A stretch of 25,072 bases of DNA from CAZAQB01 sp964487155 (GCA_964487155.1 CAZAQB010000038.1:1-25072); one strand, 5' to 3'; positions 1 through 8,405 are shown, counted from the stretch's first letter. Numbers and translations: made by a program. The notes: generated by a model not told the origin, from the letters alone.

Positions 1-54
1 CTCAGTCCTCAGTCCTCAGTCCTCAGTCCTCAGTCCTCAGTCCTCAGTCCTCAG
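1..54. repeat. 7-bp tandem repeat array (CTCAGTC)n at left end
   Basis: Seven perfect copies of CTCAGTC followed by a partial copy (CTCAG), after which the sequence turns unique. The array may continue to the left of the window. The same heptamer, in the same orientation, forms the right end of the window, and its reverse complement (GGACTGA) occurs at two internal intergenic sites. It lies 10 bp beyond the stop codon of the minus-strand operon, so that operon's transcripts would run into it. It is not a CRISPR array because there are no spacers. Confidence 0.95.
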
Positions 55-63
55 CCGCCGCCG

Positions 64-432
64 TCAGAAGTTCACCGAGTCAAACGGCGCCGGCGAGTCT
101 CCCTCGACCTCCACCACCACCTGGTTCGGCAGGCAGATGGCGCTCTCGCCGCTGCGCTGCAGCCAGCCCGCCCGCACGCAGATCTGCTGGGGGCCGGGGG
201 AAGCGGCCACCCGCACCCGGCCGTCGCGCACCTCGATGACGCTGGTGCCCAGGGCCCCGTCCACCCGCCGCGTCTGGTCCCGGTCCAGCGGCAGGCGGGC
301 CTCTTCGCGGCCTGCGACCCACAGGCTGGCCTCGGTGCCGGCGCCGCCGGCGGGCCGCCACAGCCAGGCGTAGCTTGCGACCACACCCAGCAGGGCCAGG
401 GCCAGGATGGTGCCGTCGGTTCGGCTGATCAC
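64..432 (-). CDS. NusG domain II-containing small membrane-anchored protein
   Basis: A 122-residue protein. A hydrophobic N-terminal segment (about residues 8-25, with ALALLGVVASYAWLW) would anchor or export it. The rest resembles the stand-alone NusG domain II family: a small beta domain with V-I-E-V-R-D-G-R-V near residue 65 and a Q-I-C-V-R-A-G-W-L...I-C-L-P-N stretch near 82-103 containing two cysteines. Proteins of this family often sit beside apbE, as here. The start is GTG and overlaps the apbE stop by 4 nt (GTGA), which suggests translational coupling. The family call rests on pattern and neighbourhood. The precise role is unknown; a link to flavinylation or electron transport is inference. 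Confidence 0.75.
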   Translation of the reverse strand: MISRTDGTILALALLGVVASYAWLWRPAGGAGTEASLWVAGREEARLPLDRDQTRRVDGALGTSVIEVRDGRVRVAASPGPQQICVRAGWLQRSGESAICLPNQVVVEVEGDSPAPFDSVNF

Positions 433-1496
433 GGCAGACTCCGTACCCGCAGTCTGGGGGCGGATTCCACCTCGAAGCGGACGCGCTCGGCCAGTTCCGG
501 AGTGATCGCCACGGTGCCGTCCTCAAGCACCACCATGACCTGGGAGAGCCCCAGGCCGGCGGCTACCGCCGGCCAGTCCTCGGCGCCGGCGACGAACAGT
601 GCGGTGGCTGCCGCATCCGCCCGGGCGGGTTGCTCATCCAGCACCGTGACTGAAGTCAGGCCCCGCGCCGGAGAGCCGCTCGCGGGGTCCAGGATGTGGT
701 GGTAGCGGCGTCCCTCGAAGCTGAAGCTGCGCTCGTAGTTGCCGGAAGTGAACACCGCCTCGCCGCCGTCGATCTCCACCGAGGCCAGCAGGCCCTCGGC
801 TTCCGGGTGGCGCACGCCGATGCGCCACAGCCGGTCGCCGGGACGGCCCAGGGCGACCAGGTCGCCGCCGGCGTTGACCATGGCGTTGTCCACCCCCTGT
901 TCGGCGAGGCGCTCGGCCAGCCGGGCCAGGGCATAGCCCTTGGCGAAGGCCCCCAGATCCAGGCGCGTCCCCCGGGTTGCGGTCAAGGTGCCGTCTTCCA
1001 GGCTGATCGTGCCGGGCTCGCCGAGCGCTTCCAGGGCCTGCGCCACGGCGTCCTCCGCGGGCGGCGCCTGGGGCAGGTTGCTGCCGTCCTCGAAGCCCCA
1101 CAGCCGGACCAGGGCGCCGAGCCCGGGGTGGAAGCGATGGCCACTGTCCCGGGCGAGCTCCAGGGCCTGGCGCACCAGCGGGCGCAGCGCCTCCGGAACG
1201 CTCGCCTCGCCGTCTTCGGCCAGCTGCCGGTTGACGGCGGCCAGGCCGTCCCCCTCCCAGGGGTGCCACTGCCGGTGCCAGCGCTGCAGGTGTTCCTCCA
1301 GGTCGGCGACCACGGCGCGGGCGCGCTCCGGGGCCAGGCCGTACAGGGTGATGTCAACCAGGGTGCCGAACACCAGCAGCCGGGCGTCGTGGCGCTCAGG
1401 CGCCCGCTGGCAGCCGGCAGCCAGCAGCGCCAGCGCCAGCACCACCGCGGCACAGCGAAGGGTCGGGCTAGCGGCCAACACGCTGCTCGATGACAT
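429..1496 (-). CDS. apbE: FAD:protein FMN transferase (ApbE), lipoprotein
   Basis: ApbE transfers FMN from FAD to a Ser/Thr of exported flavoproteins such as Nqr/Rnf subunits, acting outside the cytoplasmic membrane. With the start used here the protein has 355 residues. It opens with a lipoprotein signal (hydrophobic AAVVLALALLAAG then Cys29). Family motifs follow: LDLGAFAKGYAL, VNAGGDLVALG, GEAVFTSGNYERSF, the HHILDP segment, and ARADAAATALFVAG with the metal-binding Asp region. The ATG at 1496 overlaps gshB by 29 nt and no good ribosome site is seen. A GTG at 1481 is an alternative that still keeps the signal peptide. A longer reading starting at 1592 is rejected because it buries the signal peptide. 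It is third in the gshA-gshB-apbE operon. Confidence 0.93.
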   Translation of the reverse strand: MSSSSVLAASPTLRCAAVVLALALLAAGCQRAPERHDARLLVFGTLVDITLYGLAPERARAVVADLEEHLQRWHRQWHPWEGDGLAAVNRQLAEDGEASVPEALRPLVRQALELARDSGHRFHPGLGALVRLWGFEDGSNLPQAPPAEDAVAQALEALGEPGTISLEDGTLTATRGTRLDLGAFAKGYALARLAERLAEQGVDNAMVNAGGDLVALGRPGDRLWRIGVRHPEAEGLLASVEIDGGEAVFTSGNYERSFSFEGRRYHHILDPASGSPARGLTSVTVLDEQPARADAAATALFVAGAEDWPAVAAGLGLSQVMVVLEDGTVAITPELAERVRFEVESAPRLRVRSLP

Positions 1497-2418
1497 CGAA
1501 GAACGTGGCGCCGATGTTGATGCCGTACTGGGCGTCCAGTTCCCGGACGCAGGTGGGACTGGTGACGTTGACTTCGGTGAGGTAGTCGCCAATGACGTCG
1601 AGGCCGACGAATACCAGTCCCCGTTCCGCCAAGGCCGGGGCCACTTGGGCGCAGATCCAGCGGTCCCGGTCGCTGAGCTGCACGCCCTGGCCGCGGCCGC
1701 CAGCCGCGATGTTGCCCCGGGTCTCGCCGGCGGCGGGGATGCGCGCCAGGGCGTAGGGCACCGGCTTGCCGTCGATCAGCAGGATGCGCTTGTCGCCGTC
1801 GCGGATCTCCGGCAGGTAGCGCTGGGCCATGAAGTAGCAGCTGCCCCGGGCGCTCAGGGTTTCCAGGATCACGCTCAGGTTCGGATCGTCCGCGGCGGCC
1901 ACGAAGATGGACTCGCCGCCCATGCCGTAAAGGGGTTTCAGCACGGCCCGGCGGTGCTCGGCGACGAACTCCCGGGCCCGGTGCGGGTCCCGGGTCACCA
2001 GGGTGGGCGGGCAGCACTCCGGGAACAGGGCGGCGGTGAGCTTCTCCTGCGCGTCGCGCAGGCCCCGGGGGCTGTTCAGCACCAGGGCGCCGGCGCGCTG
2101 CGCCGCCTCCAGGATATGGGTGGCGTAGAGGTACTCGGCGTCCGCCGGGGGATCCTTGCGCATCAGGATGACGTCGAGCTCCGCCAGCGGGTGCTCCTCG
2201 CCTTCCCCCAGGCGGAACCAGTCGGCCGCGCCGTCGCGCACCTCCAGCGGCCGGCTGTGCCCGACGGCCGTGCCGCTGTCCAGGTGCAGGTCGGAGAGTT
2301 CCAGGTAACGCACTTCATAGCCGCGGCGCTCGGCTTCCAGCAGCATCGCGAAGGTGGTGTCCTTGTAGGGTTTGATGGCGGCGATGGGGTCCATCACCAC
2401 GCCCAGGCGCAGGCTCAA
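1468..2418 (-). CDS. gshB: Glutathione synthetase
   Basis: GshB is an ATP-grasp ligase joining gamma-glutamylcysteine and glycine to form glutathione in the cytoplasm. The 316-residue length equals that of E. coli GshB. The start LGVVMDPIAAIKPYKDTTFAMLLEAERRGYE follows the family's N-terminal domain, and RKDPPAD, VLKPLYGMGGESIF and the C-terminal GLDVIGDYLTEVNVTSPT carry ATP-grasp binding residues. The start codon is TTG, supported by a strong AGGGAGG 6 nt upstream and by a 4-nt TTGA overlap with the gshA stop. In Pseudomonas gshB also lies beside the pilG cluster, so the neighbourhood is conserved. Confidence 0.97.
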   Translation of the reverse strand: MSLRLGVVMDPIAAIKPYKDTTFAMLLEAERRGYEVRYLELSDLHLDSGTAVGHSRPLEVRDGAADWFRLGEGEEHPLAELDVILMRKDPPADAEYLYATHILEAAQRAGALVLNSPRGLRDAQEKLTAALFPECCPPTLVTRDPHRAREFVAEHRRAVLKPLYGMGGESIFVAAADDPNLSVILETLSARGSCYFMAQRYLPEIRDGDKRILLIDGKPVPYALARIPAAGETRGNIAAGGRGQGVQLSDRDRWICAQVAPALAERGLVFVGLDVIGDYLTEVNVTSPTCVRELDAQYGINIGATFFDVIEQRVGR

Positions 2419-3722
2419 GCCGGACCTCCCTGGGCGCCCGACTCCCGGGCGGCCGCCAGCAGGGCCAGCCGGGCGATCACGCCATAGGCGTAGAAGCGGT
2501 TGGGCTCGGCGTCGGGATCCTGGCTGTGGTCCGGGCTGGAGCAGCCCTGGGCGAAGGCCAGGGACTGGAACTGCATGCCCGGAGCGTTCAGGTTCTCATC
2601 CCGGGCCCGGGCGCTGTGCACCCGGTAGAAGCCCCCCACCACGAAGTGGTCGATCATGTAGACCACCGGCTCGGCGCTGGCCTCGTCCTCGCCCCAGGTC
2701 TCGGAGGTGTAGACGCCCTCCTGGAGCAGCACCCGGGTGATGGACAGGCCTTCCTTGGTGGTGGCCATCTTGTTGCGCTGCCTGCGGTTCAGGTTGACCA
2801 CGTCGTCCAGGGTGCGCACCGTCATGATGCCCATGCCGTAGGTGCCGGAGTCCGCCTTCACCACCACGAAGGGCTCGCGCTCGATGCCGTACTCCCGGTA
2901 CTTGGCCCGAATCGCCCCCAGCAGGATCTCGGTGTTGTGGGCCAGGCAGTCCTCCCCCTCCCGGCGCTTGAAGTTGATTTCGCCGCAGTAACGGTAGTAG
3001 GGCGTGGTCAACCACGGATCTATCTGGATCAGTTCACAGAATTCCTCTGCGACCCGGCGATACTGTTCGAAGTGGTCGGACTTGCGCCGGGTGCTCCAGC
3101 CCAGGGCCAGGGGCGGCACGACGGACTGCTCGATGCCCTCCAGGAATTCCGGCCGGCCGCCCGAGAGGTCGTTGTTGAGCAGCACGATGCACGGGTCGAA
3201 GTCGGCCAGCCCGACCCGGTTGCCCTGGCGTTGCAGCGGTTCCAGAGTGAGGCTGCGGCCGTCCTCCAGCTCGATGGCAGTGGCGGTCTTGAGTTCCGGG
3301 CTGAGGCTGCCGATACGTACCGCGTAGCCGGCGTTGGCGATGATGTCGCGCAGGCTGGCGAGGCTGGCGAGGTAGAACGTGTTGCGGGTATGGCTCTCGG
3401 GCACGATCAGCACCTGGGCCGCCGTCGGGCAGGAGCGCTCCATGGCCGACTGCACGGCGTGCACGCACAGGCTCTGAAACTCCGGGGCCAGGTTGTTGAA
3501 TCCGGCGGGGAACAGGTTGGTGTCCACCGGAGCCACCTTGAAGCCCGCGTTGCGCAGGTCCACCGAGGCGTAGAAGGGGGCCGGGGTCTGGCGCCACTGC
3601 TCCCGGAACCAGTGCTCGATGTGGCTCTGGTGATCCAGCAGCAGGGTCTCCAGGGTGTGCAGCGGCCCGGTGAGTGCCGTGGTCAGATGGGGCACGGCTT
3701 GGATTTGGGGGTTGGTCGCCAT
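2415..3722 (-). CDS. gshA: Glutamate-cysteine ligase, proteobacterial (Acidithiobacillus) type
   Basis: This enzyme makes gamma-glutamylcysteine from glutamate and cysteine with ATP, the first step of glutathione synthesis. The 435-residue protein belongs to the distinct proteobacterial family first modelled on Acidithiobacillus (sometimes called gshA_ferroox) rather than the E. coli or plant types. Typical segments are APVDTNLFPAGFNNLAPEF, LIVPESHTRNTFYL, LLNNDLSGG, VVKADSGTYGMGIMTVR and EPVVYMIDHFVVGGFYRVH. The ATG at 3722 is chosen because GAGAGG lies 6 nt upstream; 14 more in-frame residues exist upstream but look non-native. It is first in its operon, divergent from pilG, and its stop overlaps the gshB start. 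Confidence 0.94.
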   Translation of the reverse strand: MATNPQIQAVPHLTTALTGPLHTLETLLLDHQSHIEHWFREQWRQTPAPFYASVDLRNAGFKVAPVDTNLFPAGFNNLAPEFQSLCVHAVQSAMERSCPTAAQVLIVPESHTRNTFYLASLASLRDIIANAGYAVRIGSLSPELKTATAIELEDGRSLTLEPLQRQGNRVGLADFDPCIVLLNNDLSGGRPEFLEGIEQSVVPPLALGWSTRRKSDHFEQYRRVAEEFCELIQIDPWLTTPYYRYCGEINFKRREGEDCLAHNTEILLGAIRAKYREYGIEREPFVVVKADSGTYGMGIMTVRTLDDVVNLNRRQRNKMATTKEGLSITRVLLQEGVYTSETWGEDEASAEPVVYMIDHFVVGGFYRVHSARARDENLNAPGMQFQSLAFAQGCSSPDHSQDPDAEPNRFYAYGVIARLALLAAARESGAQGGPA

Positions 3723-3797
3723 GGCTACCTCTCGGTGCGGTTGGCAAAGGGGCGGCAAGCCCACGCCGCGCCGCCGATCTTAGTCCAGGCCGGCCGC

Positions 3798-3825
3798 ATT
3801 GTACCGTAGCCGGGGGTTGAATAAA
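3798..3825 (-). promoter_or_regulatory. Candidate sigma-70 promoter for gshA operon
   Basis: On the minus strand a TACAAT -10 box (3798-3803, five of six consensus bases) lies 16 bp downstream of a weak TTTATT -35 box (3820-3825). This would give a 5' leader of roughly 70 nt before gshA. The rest of the 200-bp gshA-pilG divergent region holds a possible plus-strand -35 (TTGAAT at 3817-3822) with no convincing -10 partner. Base matching only. Confidence 0.35.
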
Positions 3826-3922
3826 CTCGCAGTGCTGCGGAATCGCTTGTTCGTGCTGCGGTTTTGCAGGCCTGCTGTGCCGGGGGGATGCCATGGTTGT
3901 GGCGATGCGGTCGGGAGGAGCA

Positions 3923-4327
3923 GTGGATAACGGAACGCAACACAATGGCCTCGCCGGCCTCAAGGTCATGGTCATCGATGACAGCAAGACCATCCGGCGA
4001 ACTGCGGAGACGCTGCTCAAGAAGGAGGGCTGCGAGGTCATCACCGCGACCGACGGCTTCGAGGCGCTGTCGAAGATCGCCGACCACCGCCCCCAGATTA
4101 TCTTCGTGGACATCATGATGCCGCGCCTGGACGGCTACCAGACCTGCGCGCTGATCAAGCACAATGCGGCGTTCCGGCAGACGCCGGTGATCATGCTCTC
4201 CAGCAAGGACGGGCTGTTCGACCGCGCCCGCGGACGCATTGTGGGCTCAGAGCAGTACCTGACCAAGCCGTTCACCCGGGAGGAACTCCTCGGTGCCATC
4301 CGCCGCCACATGGACCGGGCAGCCTGA
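3923..4327 (+). CDS. pilG: Response regulator PilG (CheY-like)
   Basis: A stand-alone receiver of the Pil-Chp chemosensory system, phosphorylated by the ChpA kinase and thought to promote pilus extension and cAMP signalling. The 134-residue reading closely follows Pseudomonas PilG: LKVMVIDDSKTIRRTAETLLKK, phospho-acceptor Asp63 in IIFVDIMMPRLDGYQTCALIK, VIMLSSKDGLFDRARGRIVGS and the Lys of YLTKPFTREELLGAI. The GTG start at 3923 is preferred because GGAGG lies 4 nt upstream and the length then fits the family. An in-frame ATG at 3893 with a G-rich stretch before it would add 10 residues and cannot be excluded. First gene of an eight-gene plus-strand cluster. Confidence 0.95.
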   Translation: MDNGTQHNGLAGLKVMVIDDSKTIRRTAETLLKKEGCEVITATDGFEALSKIADHRPQIIFVDIMMPRLDGYQTCALIKHNAAFRQTPVIMLSSKDGLFDRARGRIVGSEQYLTKPFTREELLGAIRRHMDRAA

Positions 4328-4417
4328 CCGGTCAGGGCCATCGCCCCGGGGCGGGGGCGGCGCAACAAATTCACCGGGGGGCCGTTGAACGGGCCCCGTT
4401 CTGCTGGGGGAGATTCG

Positions 4418-4783
4418 ATGAGTCGCATACTGGTGGTCGACGATTCGCCGACCGAGCTGCACGTGCTGCGCACCATGCTGGAGAAGCACGGCTTCCAGGT
4501 GAGCGTGGCCGAGGACGGAGAGCAGGGCGTGGCCAAGGCCCAGGCGGAAAAGCCGGATGTCATCCTCATGGACATCGTCATGCCCGGCATCAACGGCTTC
4601 CAGGCGACGCGCCGGCTGACCAAGGACGCGGCCACGGCCTCCATCCCCATCGTCATGATCAGCACCAAGGACCAGGACACCGACCGCATCTGGGCCAAGC
4701 GCCAGGGCGCCCAGGACTACATCACCAAGCCGGTGACCGAGGCGGAGCTTCTCGAGAAGATCAACGGCGCCCTGGCCCGGTAA
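4418..4783 (+). CDS. pilH: Response regulator PilH (CheY-like)
   Basis: The second single-domain receiver of the Pil-Chp system. In Pseudomonas PilH opposes PilG, either favouring retraction or acting as a phosphate sink. The protein has 121 residues with SRILVVDDSPTELHVLRTMLEKHGFQV, phospho-acceptor Asp52 in VILMDIVMPGINGFQATRRL, IVMISTKDQDTDRIWAKRQGAQDYITKPV. The ATG at 4418 has GGGGGAG 6 nt upstream; an in-frame ATG at 4385 adds 11 non-conserved residues and is rejected. The 90-bp gap after pilG contains an imperfect GC-rich hairpin around CCGTTGAACGG, which may affect relative expression of the two regulators (inference). Confidence 0.95.
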   Translation: MSRILVVDDSPTELHVLRTMLEKHGFQVSVAEDGEQGVAKAQAEKPDVILMDIVMPGINGFQATRRLTKDAATASIPIVMISTKDQDTDRIWAKRQGAQDYITKPVTEAELLEKINGALAR

Positions 4784-4789
4784 TCCGCG

Positions 4790-5335
4790 ATGAGCTCCGA
4801 GGCTGCCCCCAACCCCTTCGAACTGCTCCGCGAGCTGGACCGGCGCGGCCGTCTGCACCGGCCGGATCTACCCGAAGACGAGGAACTCGCCGAATCCTGG
4901 TTCGGCATCGGTTTCCGCCTGGGCGGCAGGCGCTACGTGGTGGCCATGGGCGAGGTGGCTGAGATCCTCACCTGCCCGACCACCTGCCGGGTGCCCAATG
5001 CCCGTCCCTGGGTGCGGGGCGTGGCCAACGTCCGCGGCAACCTGCTGCCGGTGATGGACCTGAGCGGCTACCTGGACCGGGGCGGGGTCAACCTCACGCG
5101 GCTCAGCCGGGTGCTGGTGATTCCCCTGCAGGACGTGATGACCGGCCTGCTGGTGGACGAGGTGCTGGGCATGCGCCGGTTCGCCCTTGACGCCTGGCGG
5201 GACGCCATGGCGGACGACGCCGACGCGGCGGCCCCTTACCTGGTGGGGCTGTGGACCGGCGAGGACGGCGACTGGCCCCAGTTCAGCATGCAGCGGCTGG
5301 CCGGGCATCCGGCATTTCTGAAGGCAGCGGGGTGA
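4790..5335 (+). CDS. pilI: CheW-like adaptor PilI
   Basis: PilI couples the PilJ receptor to the ChpA kinase in the inner-membrane signalling array. The protein has 181 residues, close to Pseudomonas PilI. After a short N-terminal tail, a CheW fold spans about 39-170: FGIGFRLGGRRYVVAMGEVAEIL, CRVPNARPWVRGVANVRGNLLPVMDLSGYL with the RG-x-x-LPV motif typical of CheW, then VLVIPLQDVMTGLLVDEVLGMRRF. It begins 6 nt after the pilH stop, with only a weak purine stretch upstream, so translation is probably coupled to pilH. Confidence 0.94.
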   Translation: MSSEAAPNPFELLRELDRRGRLHRPDLPEDEELAESWFGIGFRLGGRRYVVAMGEVAEILTCPTTCRVPNARPWVRGVANVRGNLLPVMDLSGYLDRGGVNLTRLSRVLVIPLQDVMTGLLVDEVLGMRRFALDAWRDAMADDADAAAPYLVGLWTGEDGDWPQFSMQRLAGHPAFLKAAG

Positions 5336-5431
5336 GTCCCGCGCACACGATCCGGGCGCAGCGCCACAGCCGGCGCGACCGCGGGTTGCCACCAATCGAG
5401 CGGAAGGTATTCGTGGGAGGGAAGCGTAGCC

Positions 5432-7465
5432 ATGGGCGCGTCGCAACACAGTACTGAGTCGGGCGGACGGCGCCTGGCAGACACCTTCGGCGCACTGGTG
5501 ATCGTCGCCATCCTGCTGATGGCCGCCAGTTTCGCCTTCGTGGCGTATTTCTCCCGCTTCGACGCGGAGTACCTGGCGCGCTCGGAGCAGGTGCGGGTGC
5601 TTACCCAGCGCATCGGCAAGGCGGCGCCGGAGGCGGCGGAGGGCAACGCCGATGCCTTCCCGCTGCTGCGGGAGACCGCCGCCACGGTGGCTCGGGACAT
5701 CCAGGTGCTCCAGGAGGGCAACCCGGACACCGGCCTGCCGCCCACCGAAACGATTTCCGCCAGCGCCCAGGCGGCCCTGCGCAACGTCATCCAGCCCTGG
5801 GAGCGGATGCGCGCCGACGTGGAGGCCATCCTGGCGCGCCAGGAGGCGGTGCTGGCGGTTCACCGCGGCCACATGGAGGTACCCGGGGCCATCGAGTCCC
5901 TGGAAGAACTCGCCCATGGCGCCGCCGAGCGGCTGGTGAGCGTGGCGGCGCCCCGGGAGCAGATCCTGCAGACGGCGACCCTGGCCCAGCTCGCCGAGCG
6001 CATGGCCGCCGGGGTCACCGGCATGCACGTGGGCTCCCAGGCGACCGGCGACAACGCCGCCGAGCACCTGGCCAGCGGGGCCGAGGATTTCGGCCGCCTG
6101 CTGGTGCAGCTGCAGGGCACGGTCGGCGATCCCCAGGCCGCGGCGGCGCTGCAGGAGGCCGAAGCGCTGTTCGCCGGCGTATCCCAGGAGGCGGAAACCC
6201 TGCTCCAGCGCCAGGGGGATCTCACCCTGGTCCGGCAGGCCGCCAATGACGTGTTCGGCACCTCCGAACAGATCCTGGCCGCCTCGGGCGAGTTGGTGCA
6301 GGCCTACCGCAACCTGAGCGAGCAGCGGCCCATCCAGCCCTGGCTGGGCTATGTGTTCGGTGCCCTGGCGCTGGCGTTCATGCTGATCCGCGGCTTGTAC
6401 AGCCGTCGCGCCGCGCAGGCGGATCTGGCCGCCAAGGAGGCGGAGGCACGCCGCGCCGACGAGGTGAGCCGCAAGAACCAGGAGGCCATCCTCAACCTGC
6501 TGGACGAGATCGAGGGCCTCAAGGAAGGCGACCTGACCGTCCAGGCGTCGGTGGGCGAGGAGATCACCGGCGCCATCGGCGACGCCTTCAACGACGCCAT
6601 CGAGGCCCTGCGCAACCTGGTCATGACCATCAACGAGACCTCCGTGCAGGTGTCCTCGGCGGCCCAGCAGACCCAGGCCACCGCCATGCACCTGGCCGAG
6701 GCGTCCGACCACCAGGCCCACCAGATCACCGCTGCCTCCGCGGCCGTGAACGAGATGGCGGTATCCATCGACCACGTCTCGCGCAACGCGCAGGAGTCCG
6801 CGGAGGTCGCCCAGCAGGCGGTGGAGATCTCCACCAAGGGGGCGGCCACGGTGAAGCGCACCATCGAGCAGATGGACGCCATCCGCGAGCAGATCCAGGA
6901 GACCTCCAAGCGCATCAAGCGCCTCGGTGAGAGCTCCCAGGAGATCGGCAACATCGTGGAGCTGATCAACGACATCGCCGACCAGACCAATATCCTGGCC
7001 CTGAACGCCTCCATCCAGGCGGCCATGGCCGGCGAGTCGGGGCGCGGCTTCGCGGTGGTGGCCGACGAGGTGCAGCGCCTGGCGGAGCGCTCCGGCAACG
7101 CCACCAAGCAGATCGAGGCCCTGGTGCGCACCATCCAGACCGACACCAACGAGGCGGTGATCTCGATGGAGCAGAGCACCTCCGGCGTGGTGGCGGGGGC
7201 CCGCCAGGCGGAGGATGCCGGCGACGCCCTGCGCGAGATCGAGGGCGTGTCCAAGCACCTGGCCGGCCTGATCCAGAACATCTCCGAGGCGGCGCGCCAG
7301 CAGGCCACCGCCGCGGCGAACATCTCCGACACCATGAACGTCATCCAGGAGATCACGTCCCAGACCTCGGCCGGCACCAACGAGACCGCCACCTCCATCG
7401 GCAACCTGGCGGACCTGGCCAACGAGCTGCGCAATTCGGTGGCGGGCTTCAAGCTGCCGGAGTGA
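5432..7465 (+). CDS. pilJ: Methyl-accepting chemotaxis protein PilJ
   Basis: The transmembrane receptor of the Pil-Chp array; in Pseudomonas it senses pilin-linked surface contact. The protein has 677 residues. TM1 lies at about 18-40 (FGALVIVAILLMAASFAFVAYF), a helical Ala/Gln/Glu-rich periplasmic part at about 41-300, TM2 at about 303-322 (WLGYVFGALALAFMLIRGLY), a HAMP region near 323-400, then a long cytoplasmic coiled coil. The conserved signalling tip is DIADQTNILALNASIQAAMAGESGRGFAVVADEVQRLAERS at about 512-550. ATG 5432 follows GGGAGG at a longish 11-nt spacing. The 96-bp gap after pilI holds no other gene. Confidence 0.96.
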   Translation: MGASQHSTESGGRRLADTFGALVIVAILLMAASFAFVAYFSRFDAEYLARSEQVRVLTQRIGKAAPEAAEGNADAFPLLRETAATVARDIQVLQEGNPDTGLPPTETISASAQAALRNVIQPWERMRADVEAILARQEAVLAVHRGHMEVPGAIESLEELAHGAAERLVSVAAPREQILQTATLAQLAERMAAGVTGMHVGSQATGDNAAEHLASGAEDFGRLLVQLQGTVGDPQAAAALQEAEALFAGVSQEAETLLQRQGDLTLVRQAANDVFGTSEQILAASGELVQAYRNLSEQRPIQPWLGYVFGALALAFMLIRGLYSRRAAQADLAAKEAEARRADEVSRKNQEAILNLLDEIEGLKEGDLTVQASVGEEITGAIGDAFNDAIEALRNLVMTINETSVQVSSAAQQTQATAMHLAEASDHQAHQITAASAAVNEMAVSIDHVSRNAQESAEVAQQAVEISTKGAATVKRTIEQMDAIREQIQETSKRIKRLGESSQEIGNIVELINDIADQTNILALNASIQAAMAGESGRGFAVVADEVQRLAERSGNATKQIEALVRTIQTDTNEAVISMEQSTSGVVAGARQAEDAGDALREIEGVSKHLAGLIQNISEAARQQATAAANISDTMNVIQEITSQTSAGTNETATSIGNLADLANELRNSVAGFKLPE

Positions 7466-7484
7466 GGCGGCCGGGAGGCAGCGG

Positions 7485-8405
7485 GTGAACGCAAGCTTGG
7501 CCAATTCCATGGCGCCCCCCCAGTGGACGGGGGTGGAGGCCCTGCCGGAGATGGGACAGGCGCTGTTCGAGCGCTTCGCCGCCACGCTCCGGGAGCGTAC
7601 CGGCACGAGCCTGCCCGCCGAACGCAAGACCTTCCTGGTCACCAGCGTCGGTCTGCGCATGCGGGAGGTCGGGTTCCGGCAATATGACGACTACCTGGCG
7701 TTCCTGGATTCAGGGCGCCCGGGAGAACTGGAATGGGCCACGCTGGTGGACCGGCTGACGGTCCACGAAACCCGCTTCTTCCGCGACCCGGCCAGCCTGG
7801 AGCTGTTGGCGGCGCACTGTATGCCACGGATGCTGGAGCGGGTCCGGGACGGCCTGCCGGTGCACGTATGGAGTGCCGGCTGCGCCACCGGGGAAGAGGC
7901 CTACAGTCTCGCCATGGTGCTGGAGCGCGAATTCCGCCGGCGTGGCATGCGCAACTGTTTCGGGGTGGTCGGTTCGGACATCAGCCTGCCGGCCCTGGCG
8001 GTGGCCCGGCAGGGGGTCTACCCGGCGCGCCGGGTTTCCACCCTGCCTCCGGAGCAGCGGGAGACTGCCATGGAACCGCTCGCCGATGGTCGTTTCCGGG
8101 TGGTGGACCGGCTGCGCCGGCGGGTGGCCTTCAGCCGGATCAACCTGCTGCACACCGAGGCGGCACCGCTGACCCCCATGGACGTGATCTACTGCCAGAA
8201 CGTGCTGATCTACTTCGACCGGGACCACCGCCACCGGATCCTGGACGCCCTGGCGGCGCGGCTGCTGCCCGGAGGCACCCTGATCCTCGGCGCCGGCGAG
8301 GTATTCGGCTGGGCCCATCCACAGATGCGCCGGGTCGGGGGCGCCGGCTCGGCGGTGTTCACCCGGGCCGCAGCCGACACGGTCAACGGGGAGTGCCGGG
8401 CCTGA
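7485..8405 (+). CDS. pilK: CheR-type chemoreceptor methyltransferase PilK
   Basis: Transfers methyl groups from SAM to glutamates of PilJ for adaptation. The protein has 306 residues. An N-terminal helical CheR domain (about 20-95, with LPAERKTFLVTSVGLRMREVGFRQYDDYL and the LTVHETRFFRDP motif) precedes the Rossmann methyltransferase domain with the SAM loop VWSAGCATGEEAYSLA at 128-143 and FSRINLL...DVIYCQNVLIYFDRDHRHRILDALAARLLPGGTLILGAGE. The GTG start at 7485 has GGGAGG about 7 nt upstream; an in-frame ATG at 7509 is an alternative. Its stop is one base before the chpA ATG. Confidence 0.93.
   Translation: MNASLANSMAPPQWTGVEALPEMGQALFERFAATLRERTGTSLPAERKTFLVTSVGLRMREVGFRQYDDYLAFLDSGRPGELEWATLVDRLTVHETRFFRDPASLELLAAHCMPRMLERVRDGLPVHVWSAGCATGEEAYSLAMVLEREFRRRGMRNCFGVVGSDISLPALAVARQGVYPARRVSTLPPEQRETAMEPLADGRFRVVDRLRRRVAFSRINLLHTEAAPLTPMDVIYCQNVLIYFDRDHRHRILDALAARLLPGGTLILGAGEVFGWAHPQMRRVGGAGSAVFTRAAADTVNGECRA

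Noticed and set aside
1..54. CRISPR array
   Set aside because: Seven-base units are directly adjacent with no spacers, and no cas genes are present.
1497..1592. N-terminal extension of ApbE from an upstream start at 1592
   Set aside because: It would place 32 Ser/Pro/Thr-rich residues before the lipoprotein signal and lies wholly within gshB.
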